From positions 434,001-498,000 of the forward strand of contig CAUWAG010000018.1 in assembly GCA_963556695.1 (NCBI GenBank): a DNA stretch of 64,000 nt, written 5' to 3'. The DNA is from Anthostomella pinea (Eukaryota > Ascomycota > Sordariomycetes > Xylariales > Xylariaceae). Below the pieces are notes generated by a model. It was given only the letters and a program-made list of their open reading frames with translations, made no database searches and was not told where the DNA came from. This document shows, piece by piece, positions 20,966-30,282 of this stretch. Positions within the stretch are counted from its first letter, which is position 1, and each line of letters begins with the position of its first letter. A program made the translations under genes and the position numbers.

Positions 20966-22130
20966 TCACAGCACCGACTTCCAGCCCCCTTGCGACGGCT
21001 TCTCGAGCCCCAAGAACTGCAGCACCTGACCGAGATGGTCGACGCCCCAGAACCCCTCAGTCGCGCCCGCACTGTTGGTACACTCCATCCAGGGGAGGCC
21101 AAACGCCCCCGCCGCGAACGCCCGGTCCGTGTTCTCCTTGAGCGTCGCCTTGCCCGTCGTTGTCGCCGCCGCGAGAACTACAGGTTTGGAGAAACCGTTG
21201 TCAGCCAAAGTGGTTAAAACCCAAGACTCACCAAGGCAAAGGCCCGCATACCTCTCTCGGCCTCGGCGGGCCCCAGCACCTCCCGCAACACGGGTGCGAA
21301 CACGTCGGCCGACGCGACGGCGCGGTGCTCGACCCACAGCGCGTGGAAGAGCCGGGCGAGCGTCTGCGCCAGCTGGTCCTGCGACGCGATCTGGCATAGG
21401 ACGCGCATCACGTGGACCGTGTTGGGCGGGAAGTCGGGCGGCGACGCGGCCGTCATGGGGATGGCGAAGGCCTGCGCCCAGCGGACGCGCTCCCGGTTGA
21501 CCCACTTGTCCTTGTCTGTTGGCCGGCGGCGTGCACGCGTGAGCATCTATCTGGTCGTCATGGCGGGCAGGCAGGCGGGAGTGAGTGAGTGAGTGAGTGA
21601 GTGAGTGAGTCAGAGCGCGGGGGAAGAAGCCTGGCGGGGATGGATGCTTTTCATGGCAGTGTATGTATGTGGTGGATGGGACGACGACGGGGACATACTC
21701 TTGATCTGAATCGGTGCTGTGTTTCCGCACTAGTGACCGTATCATCATCAGCCGGCTGCGTCCACCCCGTCACCGCCCCTCCGTTCCGGGTCTTCCGCGA
21801 TGGCCTCCCGAACCAAAGGAGAGGACGAGGACGGGTCTTTGGTGGTGTACCCAGTGCCACTTACCGCCTTCATCAGGCCGCCCAAGAATATGGGGACGTA
21901 CGTGACCTGCACGTTCCGGAAGGCAGCATCATTCTGCCACAGGAGACCCTGTCAGCACCCTCTCAACACAATCCGTTTGCGCACCCAGCATCCAGCTGAC
22001 AACCGACGGTCAACGCCCCGAGCAGAGCCAGAACACGTGTTGCGGAACGTACACGGAGGATGTGGAAGGCCTCGTACGCGAACGGGCTGACCACGTCGAC
22101 AAAGAGGGTCACCTTCTTGGCCGCGCTCAT
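20966..22130 (-). CDS. Glutathione S-transferase kappa / DsbA-like thioredoxin-fold protein
   Basis: Five minus-strand exons, 22130-22053, 21933-21865, 21729-21699, 21515-21252 and 21177-20966, give 654 nt and 217 residues, typical of GST kappa. The spliced N-terminus MSAAKKVTLFVDVVSPFAYE has the family's active-site region; Ser at VSPFAYE matches the serine used in place of DsbA cysteine. CGNTAPIQIKNKDKWVNRER follows, with the NK junction created by joining the 31-nt exon to the next. The C-terminus GAFGLPWMECT...EGFWGVDHLGQVLQFLGL is the classic kappa end. The enzyme conjugates glutathione or acts as an isomerase/peroxidase; it is mitochondrial or peroxisomal in animals. No clear targeting signal is visible, and the C-terminus KSVL is not a standard peroxisomal SKL. 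It is the upstream neighbour of RPA190 on the same strand, with no functional link seen. Confidence 0.93.
21579..21610. repeat. (GAGT)8 microsatellite inside a GST kappa intron
   Basis: Eight GAGT units lie within the 183-nt intron at 21516-21698, the longest intron of that gene. Read on the gene strand it is (ACTC)8, close to pyrimidine-rich sequence. Confidence 0.9.
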
Positions 22131-22675
22131 CGTGGCTGATATTATATTATCTTATACTACTAGCACTGTCGCGGGCGGCTGCTCATCGACTGAAGGCGAT
22201 GGGGTTGTTGGGGAGGTTGCCAACACTTCAAGGTGAGATCGTAGATGCCCGTGACAGTTGAGCAGTGTCGGAGCACCCCAAATCCGCCCTATTTCCCGAC
22301 CGTAGCGTGACGGTAGCCCAGCCCAGCCAGCCAGCCTCGGCATGTCTCTCCGCACTTTCAACCACGATTATTATTCTGGGAGAGCTGATGGATCTCATGG
22401 GTGGATATGCCAACGGCAATTCATCAGTCGCAGGTCCATTTTTGTTAGCAGTGCTTCAACTTGGATAAGAACACGTAAAACAAACAAACGTCAAGCGCTG
22501 TTGGGGCATGTGGCAGGCAATTAATTGACTATGTCGGACACGTTCACTGGTGTCCTTCTCCATGTACATTCACTACATCCATGTACTACTGAACCAACAT
22601 TGAAGCACTCCTCGAACGCCTATCAAGCAGACACAGAAAAACTCCATCTCCAACTTCGACCTCGACTCTCTTCGC
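22131..22675. other. Spacer between GST kappa start and RPA190 stop
   Basis: Both neighbours are on the minus strand, so this holds the 3' end of RPA190 and the promoter of GST kappa. A run of CAGC/CAGCC occurs near 22318-22335. No gene is seen. Confidence 0.7.
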
Positions 22676-25600
22676 CTAGCTGACTTCGTTCTTCCCGTTC
22701 CTCGCGTGTACTGTCGTTAGCACGTCAAAGGCACCCGTTCCGATCTTTCCCAGCTGGCCCATGACGATGCGACTGCTGGGCGTCGAGAGGTCATCCCAGT
22801 CACCGTCCAGCACCGCATCCTTCAAGAAAGACAGCGTCGTCTCGAAACTCATCTTGGTGAACGGACTGACGTTGCCCTTGAGGCCCATGCGGTTGAACGG
22901 CGTGAACCCGCCGTTTCGCGTCATGTAGTCGCCAATCAGGTTGAGATGGCGGTTGTCGACGCTGATGCCGTGCCCGCCAAACACATTCCCCAGTTCGCGG
23001 ATGATGTTGCGACGCGCCGCTTCGATTCCGTACACCCGGAGCACCGCCGCGATGTCGTTCGTCTGGATGCTGTTGGGGTTGATAAAGTTGCTGTACTTCT
23101 GCATCGCCTGCAGGTTGACCCCGTCCGTGTGGATCACCGCCTTGGTCACCTCTTCGCCCGTCTGCGCGTCCTGTACCTCGTCCTCGGCCACGAAGATGCA
23201 CGAGCGGATGCCGGCTATCTGCTGCACGAGAGCCTTGCGAACCGCCTCCTGCACGATGCTCAGCATGAGCACCTTGGGCGTGTTGGAATCGTACTCGAGT
23301 GTGAAGTCGCACCACTCGCCAGTCGCCTCGTCGCATTCGAACCGCGATAACACTGGTGTCCTCTCCTTCACACGATTCTCACGGCTCCGGTTGCCCTGCT
23401 GCTTCTCACCAAGTCCATCCCCGTCCTCGTCATCGCTGGATGGAGGTTGACTCCCCCCAAAGCCTTCGTCCTCAGGTTCCTCCACGTCTTCAGGCGACGC
23501 CTCGCGTTCCAACCGCTGCTGGATCTCGTCGTCCTCGTCATCGTTCGCGCCATACGAGACTGCCTGAGCTCGGTTTGCGCGCTGCTTGGCGTTTGTCGCG
23601 TCATCGTCGCCGTCATCATCGTCATCGTCATCCTCATCTCGTGGCATGGCCTCGCTGTTGCCTGCTGCCACTTCCACAACCCCTGATTTCACCCCGACCT
23701 CGGGCACGGCAGCGTTCTCGCGGTCTAACTTCGCCTTGATTTCCTTCTTGACAAGCCTCTCCAGTAGTGGCAGCAGCTTCATCTCAACCGTGTCCAACAC
23801 ATCAGAGGTACTGATTTCGTACGTCTCCTTGTATTCTTTGGCACTGAAGAACTCCAAGCGAATGTCAAACATCTTGGCGAGTCGGTAGCCGATGCCCTTG
23901 CCTACACGCTCCTTGACCGTGGCCTTGTCGATGACGTGGGCGAGGGGGAGTACGCTAATCGCCTTGGCGAATTTTCGGCCCTCATCTTGACTCAACTCTT
24001 CGTTCAGCACAAGTGTCATGGACGGAGTCGAGATACGCTCGCTAGCTGTCATCAGAATCTCTCGGAGACGAGGGATACCGAGCGTGACGTTCTTTGCAGA
24101 ATGCCCCGCCAGATGGAAAGTGTTCAGCGTCATCTGGGTCGACGGTTCACCTACAGACTGCCCAGCAACGATGCCGACAGCCTCGCCGGGCTCCACGAGG
24201 GAGCTGAGGTACTTGGAATGAAAGATTTTCTCGGCATACTTGCGAGGTACCTTGTCGCTCTTGTCGCTCTTCCCACTGTTGCCACCCTTCTGCTTGATCA
24301 GACCGTCCTTGTTGCTCTTGAGATAGCCCGACACATCTTTGTAGAACTTCTCTGATGTGGCAAAAGCATTCCGGTTCGGGTTGAGTTCGGCTTGGATCGG
24401 ATCGAGACCCTTGGGATCGTTTGCCGCAGCTTGCTTGACTGCTTTCTTTAGGTGCTTTTGGGCATAATCCTTCGATTCATACACCTCTTGATCCCACCCC
24501 CTTTCGGCAATTCCAAGTTGGTCTACCTGTGATGTCCGATTGCGGAGTACGAAGCTGAAGTCATGCAGATATTTCTGCTTGGTGATGTCCAATCCGTCCT
24601 CGCCGTACAGGAACTGCACCATTGAACCATCCGCATCTCGTACCGAAGTGTCGTAGGCAACCTTGAGGCCCTCCATACCCTTGATCAGACACCTCTGGAG
24701 ATAACCGGACCGGGAGGTCTTGACAGCCGTGTCGATGAGACCTTCTCGACCGGCCATGTGATGGAAGTAATATTCCTGCGGCCGAATGCCGGTCAAGAAA
24801 CGGTTCACAATGTAACCACCGGCTCGGACGTGCGTTTCGAAAGGGCGGAAGCAGGGCAGCGTTTTGCCACTGACCATGACGGGCACCCTTCTACCCTCAA
24901 GGACCTGCTGGCCAAGGTTGCAGGAAATCAAGTTCGCATTGACAGGACTTCCCTTTGCCCCAGATATTGTCATGGCCTGCATGTGATTCTTCGGGAACTG
25001 CTTCGTTAGTCCCGCGGGAAGGCATGCCAGTGTCACGGCTGACGACACATTACCACATTCCTGGTTCATCATACGGTCAAGGCCTTCTTGTTTGCTATCA
25101 TCGCGCATTACCTCCTCCAGACGCTCAAGAAGAAGAGGTGATGAATTTTCGATGTCGGCGTGTTTGTCCAGGCTCACGTGCGTGGCAGCGACTTTGAGGC
25201 CAATCCGGCCTGCCTCCTCCAGCTTTTCTTTTCGTGTTTTTTCGCCCTCGGGCGTGAGCCGTAGGTCGTCCATACCACAGGTAAAAGCACGCATGTTGAG
25301 GTATCTCGTGAGAAGCCGACCCATGCAGCTGAGCAGTTTGGCAGCCACTTCGGGGCCCCAAATTTCATGTATCGAGTGGATAAAGCCGCCACTACTAGGT
25401 CCCAGCTGGGATTTGTCCAGAATGCCAGTGATGAACTCGCCATCATTGAACAGTACTTCTCCTTCTTCTACGAAAACGCCCCAAGGCTGTGACTTGATCG
25501 ACGTCTTCCCAGTGAGCCAAAGATCACCACGCCCAGCTGGCCGCATGTTTTTCAGGATGGTTGTGATGACCTGTTTGCCGGTCCACCGCCTGGCTGGTTT

Positions 25601-27853
25601 GAACATGGCCGGTGGGACAAGTTCGAGCCTCTCGGATGTTACGTGCCCGCTCTCCGGTCGGAGTGCACCATACACAAGCTGGTGATATGTTCCCTTGTCG
25701 AAGAAGGCGTCCTTGCTGCAGAGAGCCACCGACACGGAGATGTGATCCTGAATCAAGCCACGAAGGGGCTTTCCGGCTGTTGCCGAGAGGTATTGATGGT
25801 CTGTGTCTGCGATTTGCAGGGCTTCGACGCGCGCGAGCTCGTTCTGGGGGAAGTGCATGTTCATTTCATCACCATCGAAATCTGCGTTGTACGTGTTGCA
25901 GTTTGCGTAGTGCATGCGGATCGTCTTCTCGCCGGGAAGCACTCTAGCTCGGTGGCCCATGATAGAAGGCTTGTGAAGCGTAGGCTGACGGTTCATCAGC
26001 ACGACATCTCCATTCCCCAAATGACGGTGGACCTTTTTGCTCTGCATGCCGCCGTAATCGTGCGTGGTTGGGGCGAGGAGTTGGTTGGCTAGTGCGACTC
26101 TGTCTTCCACAGACTTGTTCTTCAGGTTGATGACCTGTCCATTCTCATTTTCGATGGCCGCGGCACCGGGCCACTTGTCGATGCCATTGATGACAGCCTG
26201 CTGCATCTCTCTGAAGTTGTGACTGGTGACGGGTTCCGGATAGGTCAACTTCTTAGCAAAGACAGGGGGGACACCGATTTCGCTAGTCTCGATGTTAGGA
26301 TCGGGGGAAATGACACTTCGAGCTGCGTAGTTCACACGCTTGCCCATCATGTTCTTTCTGAACAAGCCTTCTTTCTTCTCAAGCTTCTGCTTGATACCGT
26401 CCTCATTCCTCTTCCCCGCCGCTCCACGTATGGGATTCCTGTCCCGGTCAATCAACGAGTTGACACAGTCTTGCAACTGAACGCAGGCTTCGAGCATTTC
26501 CGACATTTCTCGTCTCCGGACCGGAGCATCATCACTGGCACCGTTTCCCTGAGACAATTCCTTGTGGATCTGGGCGATTCGAGAACATGCGTTCAGTATC
26601 TGTATGTAGAGCGAGTTTTGTTGGGCCTGGACGACAGTGTCACCCTGCCGGGCTTCCGGACGATACCTGCTCGGCGGCACGAGGATAGTCTGCAGGAAGA
26701 AGTTGTCTGCCGGGACGATCTTGCCCGCCGACTCGCCAAGGGGCTTGGAGTTGTAAAGAAGGGTCATGATGTCTTGCTCCTTTTCAAACAAAAGTTGCAA
26801 TCGGGCCTTGACTTCCATTGAGTTGACATATCGTTGACCCTTACTGGCGTCCTCTCTCTTCTTTTTCAGAGGCTTGGAGGCAGCGTCGGTCATGACGACG
26901 TCGCCGTTTTCGTCCAACTCTTCCCCGTCGCCTTCGTCCTCCTCATCCTCGTCCCCATCGTCTTCTAGCCCATTCTCACCTTCGCCCTCACTCGATGGTA
27001 GGTCGATGTCGGCTATGCCTTCGTCCGAGTCGTAGTTGGGCTTCTTGGCCGCCTCGGCTTGAGCTTTCCGTTTGATGGACAGGGCATCTTTGGCTTTGAG
27101 GTTCCGCTGAGCCATCTTGGCCTGGTCCTTGTTGCTCAAGGCCTTCTCAAAAATCTTGACGAATCGGTCCTTTCTGAAGTTTGGCGAGATGGCGTTGCAG
27201 GTGGCGCAGTTCCTACCCTTGGTCATGTCCCTCAGGAAGTTCTTCACGACGTCCCTCCGCGCCTCCGATGCGCCTTCATGCTTCCCCTTTCTGATGTCTG
27301 CGGATCGCACGCGGTGCCTCCTCAACTCTTGCTGGGTGTAGGCATCTCGCATGCAAATGACTTTGTCAATGGAAGAGCTCTCCTCGCCCTCGGACTTGTT
27401 CTCGTCGTCCAGCTCGATATCGGTGGTATCTGGGTTGATGTCGTCGATGTGGTACGCGGCGTCGATCAGGCCGAACTGAAGCAGGCGTAGCTTGCACGAG
27501 ACGAGGTTTATGTCGGCCCTTCGCATGCGAAAGCGGAAACAGTATTGGCACTGGGCGCGAAGCAACCGCAGGATCTGGTCCATGAACACGGGGTGGTAGA
27601 CGGGGACTGGAAGCTCGATGTGGCCTACATGACCGGGACAGTTTGGCGCCCCAAGATTACATGTCGTACATGTTGAATCGCCCGAAGACCCCAGAGCAGG
27701 GTCGTATAGTCCGCCGGGAATAGGGTTGTTCAGACTATCGAAGGTGGTGGGATTCTCGATCTTCTTGACCGAGATGGCCTTGATCTCGGCCGGAGTGAGA
27801 AAATCAAAGTCGACGCTATCAATAGCGGACGAGATGGGGTGAGATATGTTCAT
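22676..27853 (-). CDS. RPA190: DNA-directed RNA polymerase I largest subunit
   Basis: A single exon encodes 1725 residues from the ATG at 27853; the frame extends three codons upstream only to a TTG. It makes up half of the catalytic core of Pol I, which transcribes rDNA in the nucleolus. Visible parts: the N-terminal clamp zinc site (CTTCNLGAPNCPGHVGH), a second CxxC (CATC), an acidic insert near residues 285-325, the active-site loop NADFDGDEMNMHF at 656-668 with three Mg-binding aspartates, the bridge-helix/trigger-loop region (GEAVGIVAGQSVGEPSTQMT) and the long acidic jaw insert typical of Pol I (EDDDDDDDGDD). The length fits A190/RPA1 (about 1660-1740). DISP-type features distinguish it from Pol II: there is no heptad CTD. 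It is divergent from PRP3. No intron is needed. Confidence 0.97.
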   Translation of the reverse strand: MNISHPISSAIDSVDFDFLTPAEIKAISVKKIENPTTFDSLNNPIPGGLYDPALGSSGDSTCTTCNLGAPNCPGHVGHIELPVPVYHPVFMDQILRLLRAQCQYCFRFRMRRADINLVSCKLRLLQFGLIDAAYHIDDINPDTTDIELDDENKSEGEESSSIDKVICMRDAYTQQELRRHRVRSADIRKGKHEGASEARRDVVKNFLRDMTKGRNCATCNAISPNFRKDRFVKIFEKALSNKDQAKMAQRNLKAKDALSIKRKAQAEAAKKPNYDSDEGIADIDLPSSEGEGENGLEDDGDEDEEDEGDGEELDENGDVVMTDAASKPLKKKREDASKGQRYVNSMEVKARLQLLFEKEQDIMTLLYNSKPLGESAGKIVPADNFFLQTILVPPSRYRPEARQGDTVVQAQQNSLYIQILNACSRIAQIHKELSQGNGASDDAPVRRREMSEMLEACVQLQDCVNSLIDRDRNPIRGAAGKRNEDGIKQKLEKKEGLFRKNMMGKRVNYAARSVISPDPNIETSEIGVPPVFAKKLTYPEPVTSHNFREMQQAVINGIDKWPGAAAIENENGQVINLKNKSVEDRVALANQLLAPTTHDYGGMQSKKVHRHLGNGDVVLMNRQPTLHKPSIMGHRARVLPGEKTIRMHYANCNTYNADFDGDEMNMHFPQNELARVEALQIADTDHQYLSATAGKPLRGLIQDHISVSVALCSKDAFFDKGTYHQLVYGALRPESGHVTSERLELVPPAMFKPARRWTGKQVITTILKNMRPAGRGDLWLTGKTSIKSQPWGVFVEEGEVLFNDGEFITGILDKSQLGPSSGGFIHSIHEIWGPEVAAKLLSCMGRLLTRYLNMRAFTCGMDDLRLTPEGEKTRKEKLEEAGRIGLKVAATHVSLDKHADIENSSPLLLERLEEVMRDDSKQEGLDRMMNQECGNVSSAVTLACLPAGLTKQFPKNHMQAMTISGAKGSPVNANLISCNLGQQVLEGRRVPVMVSGKTLPCFRPFETHVRAGGYIVNRFLTGIRPQEYYFHHMAGREGLIDTAVKTSRSGYLQRCLIKGMEGLKVAYDTSVRDADGSMVQFLYGEDGLDITKQKYLHDFSFVLRNRTSQVDQLGIAERGWDQEVYESKDYAQKHLKKAVKQAAANDPKGLDPIQAELNPNRNAFATSEKFYKDVSGYLKSNKDGLIKQKGGNSGKSDKSDKVPRKYAEKIFHSKYLSSLVEPGEAVGIVAGQSVGEPSTQMTLNTFHLAGHSAKNVTLGIPRLREILMTASERISTPSMTLVLNEELSQDEGRKFAKAISVLPLAHVIDKATVKERVGKGIGYRLAKMFDIRLEFFSAKEYKETYEISTSDVLDTVEMKLLPLLERLVKKEIKAKLDRENAAVPEVGVKSGVVEVAAGNSEAMPRDEDDDDDDDGDDDATNAKQRANRAQAVSYGANDDEDDEIQQRLEREASPEDVEEPEDEGFGGSQPPSSDDEDGDGLGEKQQGNRSRENRVKERTPVLSRFECDEATGEWCDFTLEYDSNTPKVLMLSIVQEAVRKALVQQIAGIRSCIFVAEDEVQDAQTGEEVTKAVIHTDGVNLQAMQKYSNFINPNSIQTNDIAAVLRVYGIEAARRNIIRELGNVFGGHGISVDNRHLNLIGDYMTRNGGFTPFNRMGLKGNVSPFTKMSFETTLSFLKDAVLDGDWDDLSTPSSRIVMGQLGKIGTGAFDVLTTVHARNGKNEVS

Positions 27854-28468
27854 GGCTGGCAAAGTGCACGGCGCGAGTGCTGAGGCTGGTTGCGGGACCT
27901 TGGCGAACTACCTTGCCAATGTGCAAAACTGGTATTAGAAACCCCTGCGGCAATGCATATCGGTATACAACACAGCCAGAGAAGGGGGTATCGACCAGTC
28001 CGTGGTCTGAGTGGCTTGTGTGGTGTAAAGTTTATGAACGACGGGCTGCTTCAAGAGGTTTTTCGTTGGTGGGGTTCACGAGCAGAACCACCAGAGATGC
28101 AGCGACCTTTTGGCGGTGAATAGCGGCAAAAAGCTGGCAGCTTGAGCTTTCACGCCGTGGCTTGGCGCCATGGGATGACAATGTGGCTTGAGCCTTGAGG
28201 CTTTGCGCTCGGGAAGGTTGACTTGAGCTGTCGGCTTTAGCTTTTCGTTTCCGTCTGGCGCTCTGGAGTTGACGACAACATCGGAGCTCGTAATACCTCT
28301 CCGTATGTACTGCGTATTACTTGCTACCACTACAGGAAGTTCCTATCATCCCTAGCCAACGACCGACCACTTGATCTTCCGAGTAACCGGTCGCGACCCT
28401 GGGCAGCACCTCGTCGCAACGAGCCACCGGAATTTGACAAAACACCAACGCGGATTGTCACCACCATC
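27854..28468. promoter_or_regulatory. Divergent promoter of RPA190 and PRP3
   Basis: This 615-bp spacer separates two ATGs facing apart. AAGCTTT/GAGCTTT and CTTGAGC words recur at 28140-28240, on both strands. No TATA box stands out, which fits housekeeping genes. Confidence 0.5.
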
Positions 28469-30039
28469 ATGGATCGGCATGGCTCCCCAAACCTTGGTCC
28501 GCGAAACGATGGCACATCCCGAGTCCAGAAACCCGACACTTCATCCGACAAGGCAGCCAAGCTTGCCGCCCTCAAGGCCCGTGTGTCGGCCGCCATCGGT
28601 GGAACCAAGGCGAAGGGAGGGCTGAACGTTGGCCTCCACCCGGTTCTCGAGGACCTCGGACAATGGAAGCCCTCCAGTAAAACCAACAAAACCAACAAAC
28701 CTAACGATTCGAGATCGGGCCCGGCCTCCTCCAGCTCGCGAGCGCGGAATGACAATGTGAGAGACCAGCCTAAGCAGCACAAGTCTCTCGACCTTTCCGC
28801 GCCCTCGCAAGAAGAGATCAAATCCAACCCCTACTACGACGCGAGCCTAGGCGGTCCCGTCGCCAAGCCGCGGCAGGCGCGCCACCTCGTCTTCAACCAG
28901 AAGGGCAAATACATCCAGCAGGCGAATGCCTTGCGGCGCCAGGCCGCGCTCGAGGCCTTGAAGAAGAAGATAGCTGCTCAGACCCGTAAGGCCGGCATCG
29001 ACGAGGACATAGATGTCGAGAAGAATTATCTCGTCGAAGCCCCGCCGGATATCGAGTGGTGGGACGAAGGACTCGTCGATGGCAAGAACTACGACGACAT
29101 CGACAACCCCCGATCCCTCAAGATCGACACAGAAGACACCATCATCACCAGCTATATACAGCACCCCGTTGCTATAGAACCGGCCCAGGACCAGCACATG
29201 CCCGCACCGAAACCCATGTACCTTACATCAACCGAGCAGGCGAAGCTGCGGAGACAGCGCCGGATGGCCGACATGAAGGAGGAGCAGGCCAAGATTCGAC
29301 GTACGTACCTCTTCACTTATCCCCTTTCTTGCTTCTTTCTTCGAACAGCGACTGACTTGTGACTACAGTGGGCCTGGTCCCGGCACCGCCGCCAAAGATC
29401 AAAAAGGGCAACCTGATGCGTGTGCTGGGGGAGGAGGCCGTCAAAGACCCCACGGCTGTCGAGGCCCGGGTCAACCGCGAGATCGCCGATCGACACACGA
29501 AGCACGTAGAGACCAATGAGAAGAGAAAGTTGACCCAAGAACAGAAGCATGAAAAATTGGCCAAAAACCAGGAGAAGGATGTAGCCAAAGGCGTGCACAT
29601 GCTGGTCTTCAAGGTAGACAGTCTGGCCAACGGGCAGCACCGGTTCAAGATCCACAAGAATGGCGAGCAGTTCGGCCTCATGGGTTTGGTCATCATGAAT
29701 CCAAAGCAGAATCTGATCATCGTCGAGGGAGGTGAGTACGGCATCAGACAGTACAAGAAGCTGATGCTCAACCGCATCGACTGGGCCGAGAACACGCCCT
29801 CGAGGGGCAAGGACGTTGAGAACGAGGGGTTGAAGGATTGGCTGAGGGCCGAGGACGAGAAGGGTGATCTGAAGGACCTGGGGCTCAACAAGTGCCAGCT
29901 GCTATTCGAGGGCGAGGTCAAGGCACAAGCCTTTCACTCACTGAAGTCCCGTGTCTGCGAGACGGATGTAGAGGCGAGGCAAGCCCTTTCCCGGGCCAAG
30001 TTGGAGAGCTTCTGGAACCGGGCCAAGTCGACTCAATAG
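28469..30039 (+). CDS. PRP3: U4/U6 snRNP protein Prp3
   Basis: Exons 28469-29300 and 29369-30039 (intron 68 nt) encode 500 residues. Splicing joins AKIRR-type sequence as AKIRLGLVPAPPPKIKKGNL, removing a spurious hydrophobic tail. Prp3 binds the U4/U6 duplex and the 3' end of U6 and is needed for the U4/U6.U5 tri-snRNP before spliceosome activation. The N-terminal 110 residues are low-complexity and basic. The PRP3 domain spans roughly 120-345 (KGKYIQQANALRRQAALEAL, PPDIEWWDEGL, LTSTEQAKLRRQRR). The C-terminal DUF1115 domain (about 365-490) has VFKVDSLANGQHRFKIHKN, IVEGGEYGIRQYKKLMLNRI and a final segment FEGEVKAQAFHSLKSRVCET. The length is shorter than the human protein (about 683), as is usual in fungi. 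It converges on Rad3 with a 243-bp spacer. Confidence 0.96.
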
Positions 30040-30282
30040 CATGGTTACTACCTACGTAGATTACCTGGGTAAGCCAGTCAGATTGAGCGGTGATGCCCCC
30101 GCTCAATAATGCGAGCCGAGACGGGCACATTCCGATCGCCAAGTGCATGTTAGGTATTCTGCGCCTGTACGCCACCCATATGTCCATTATGCAACATTTG
30201 AATCCTGAATACGCCAGACCCTCTCGATCGCCCGTGAAGGTGCGCGTGACGACTTCACGCACGGCCTGTTGGGGACCATAAA

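Noticed and set aside
27854..27862. Start of RPA190 three codons further upstream
   Set aside because: That codon is TTG; the first ATG is at 27853 and gives the expected N-terminus MNISHPISSAIDSVDFDFLT.
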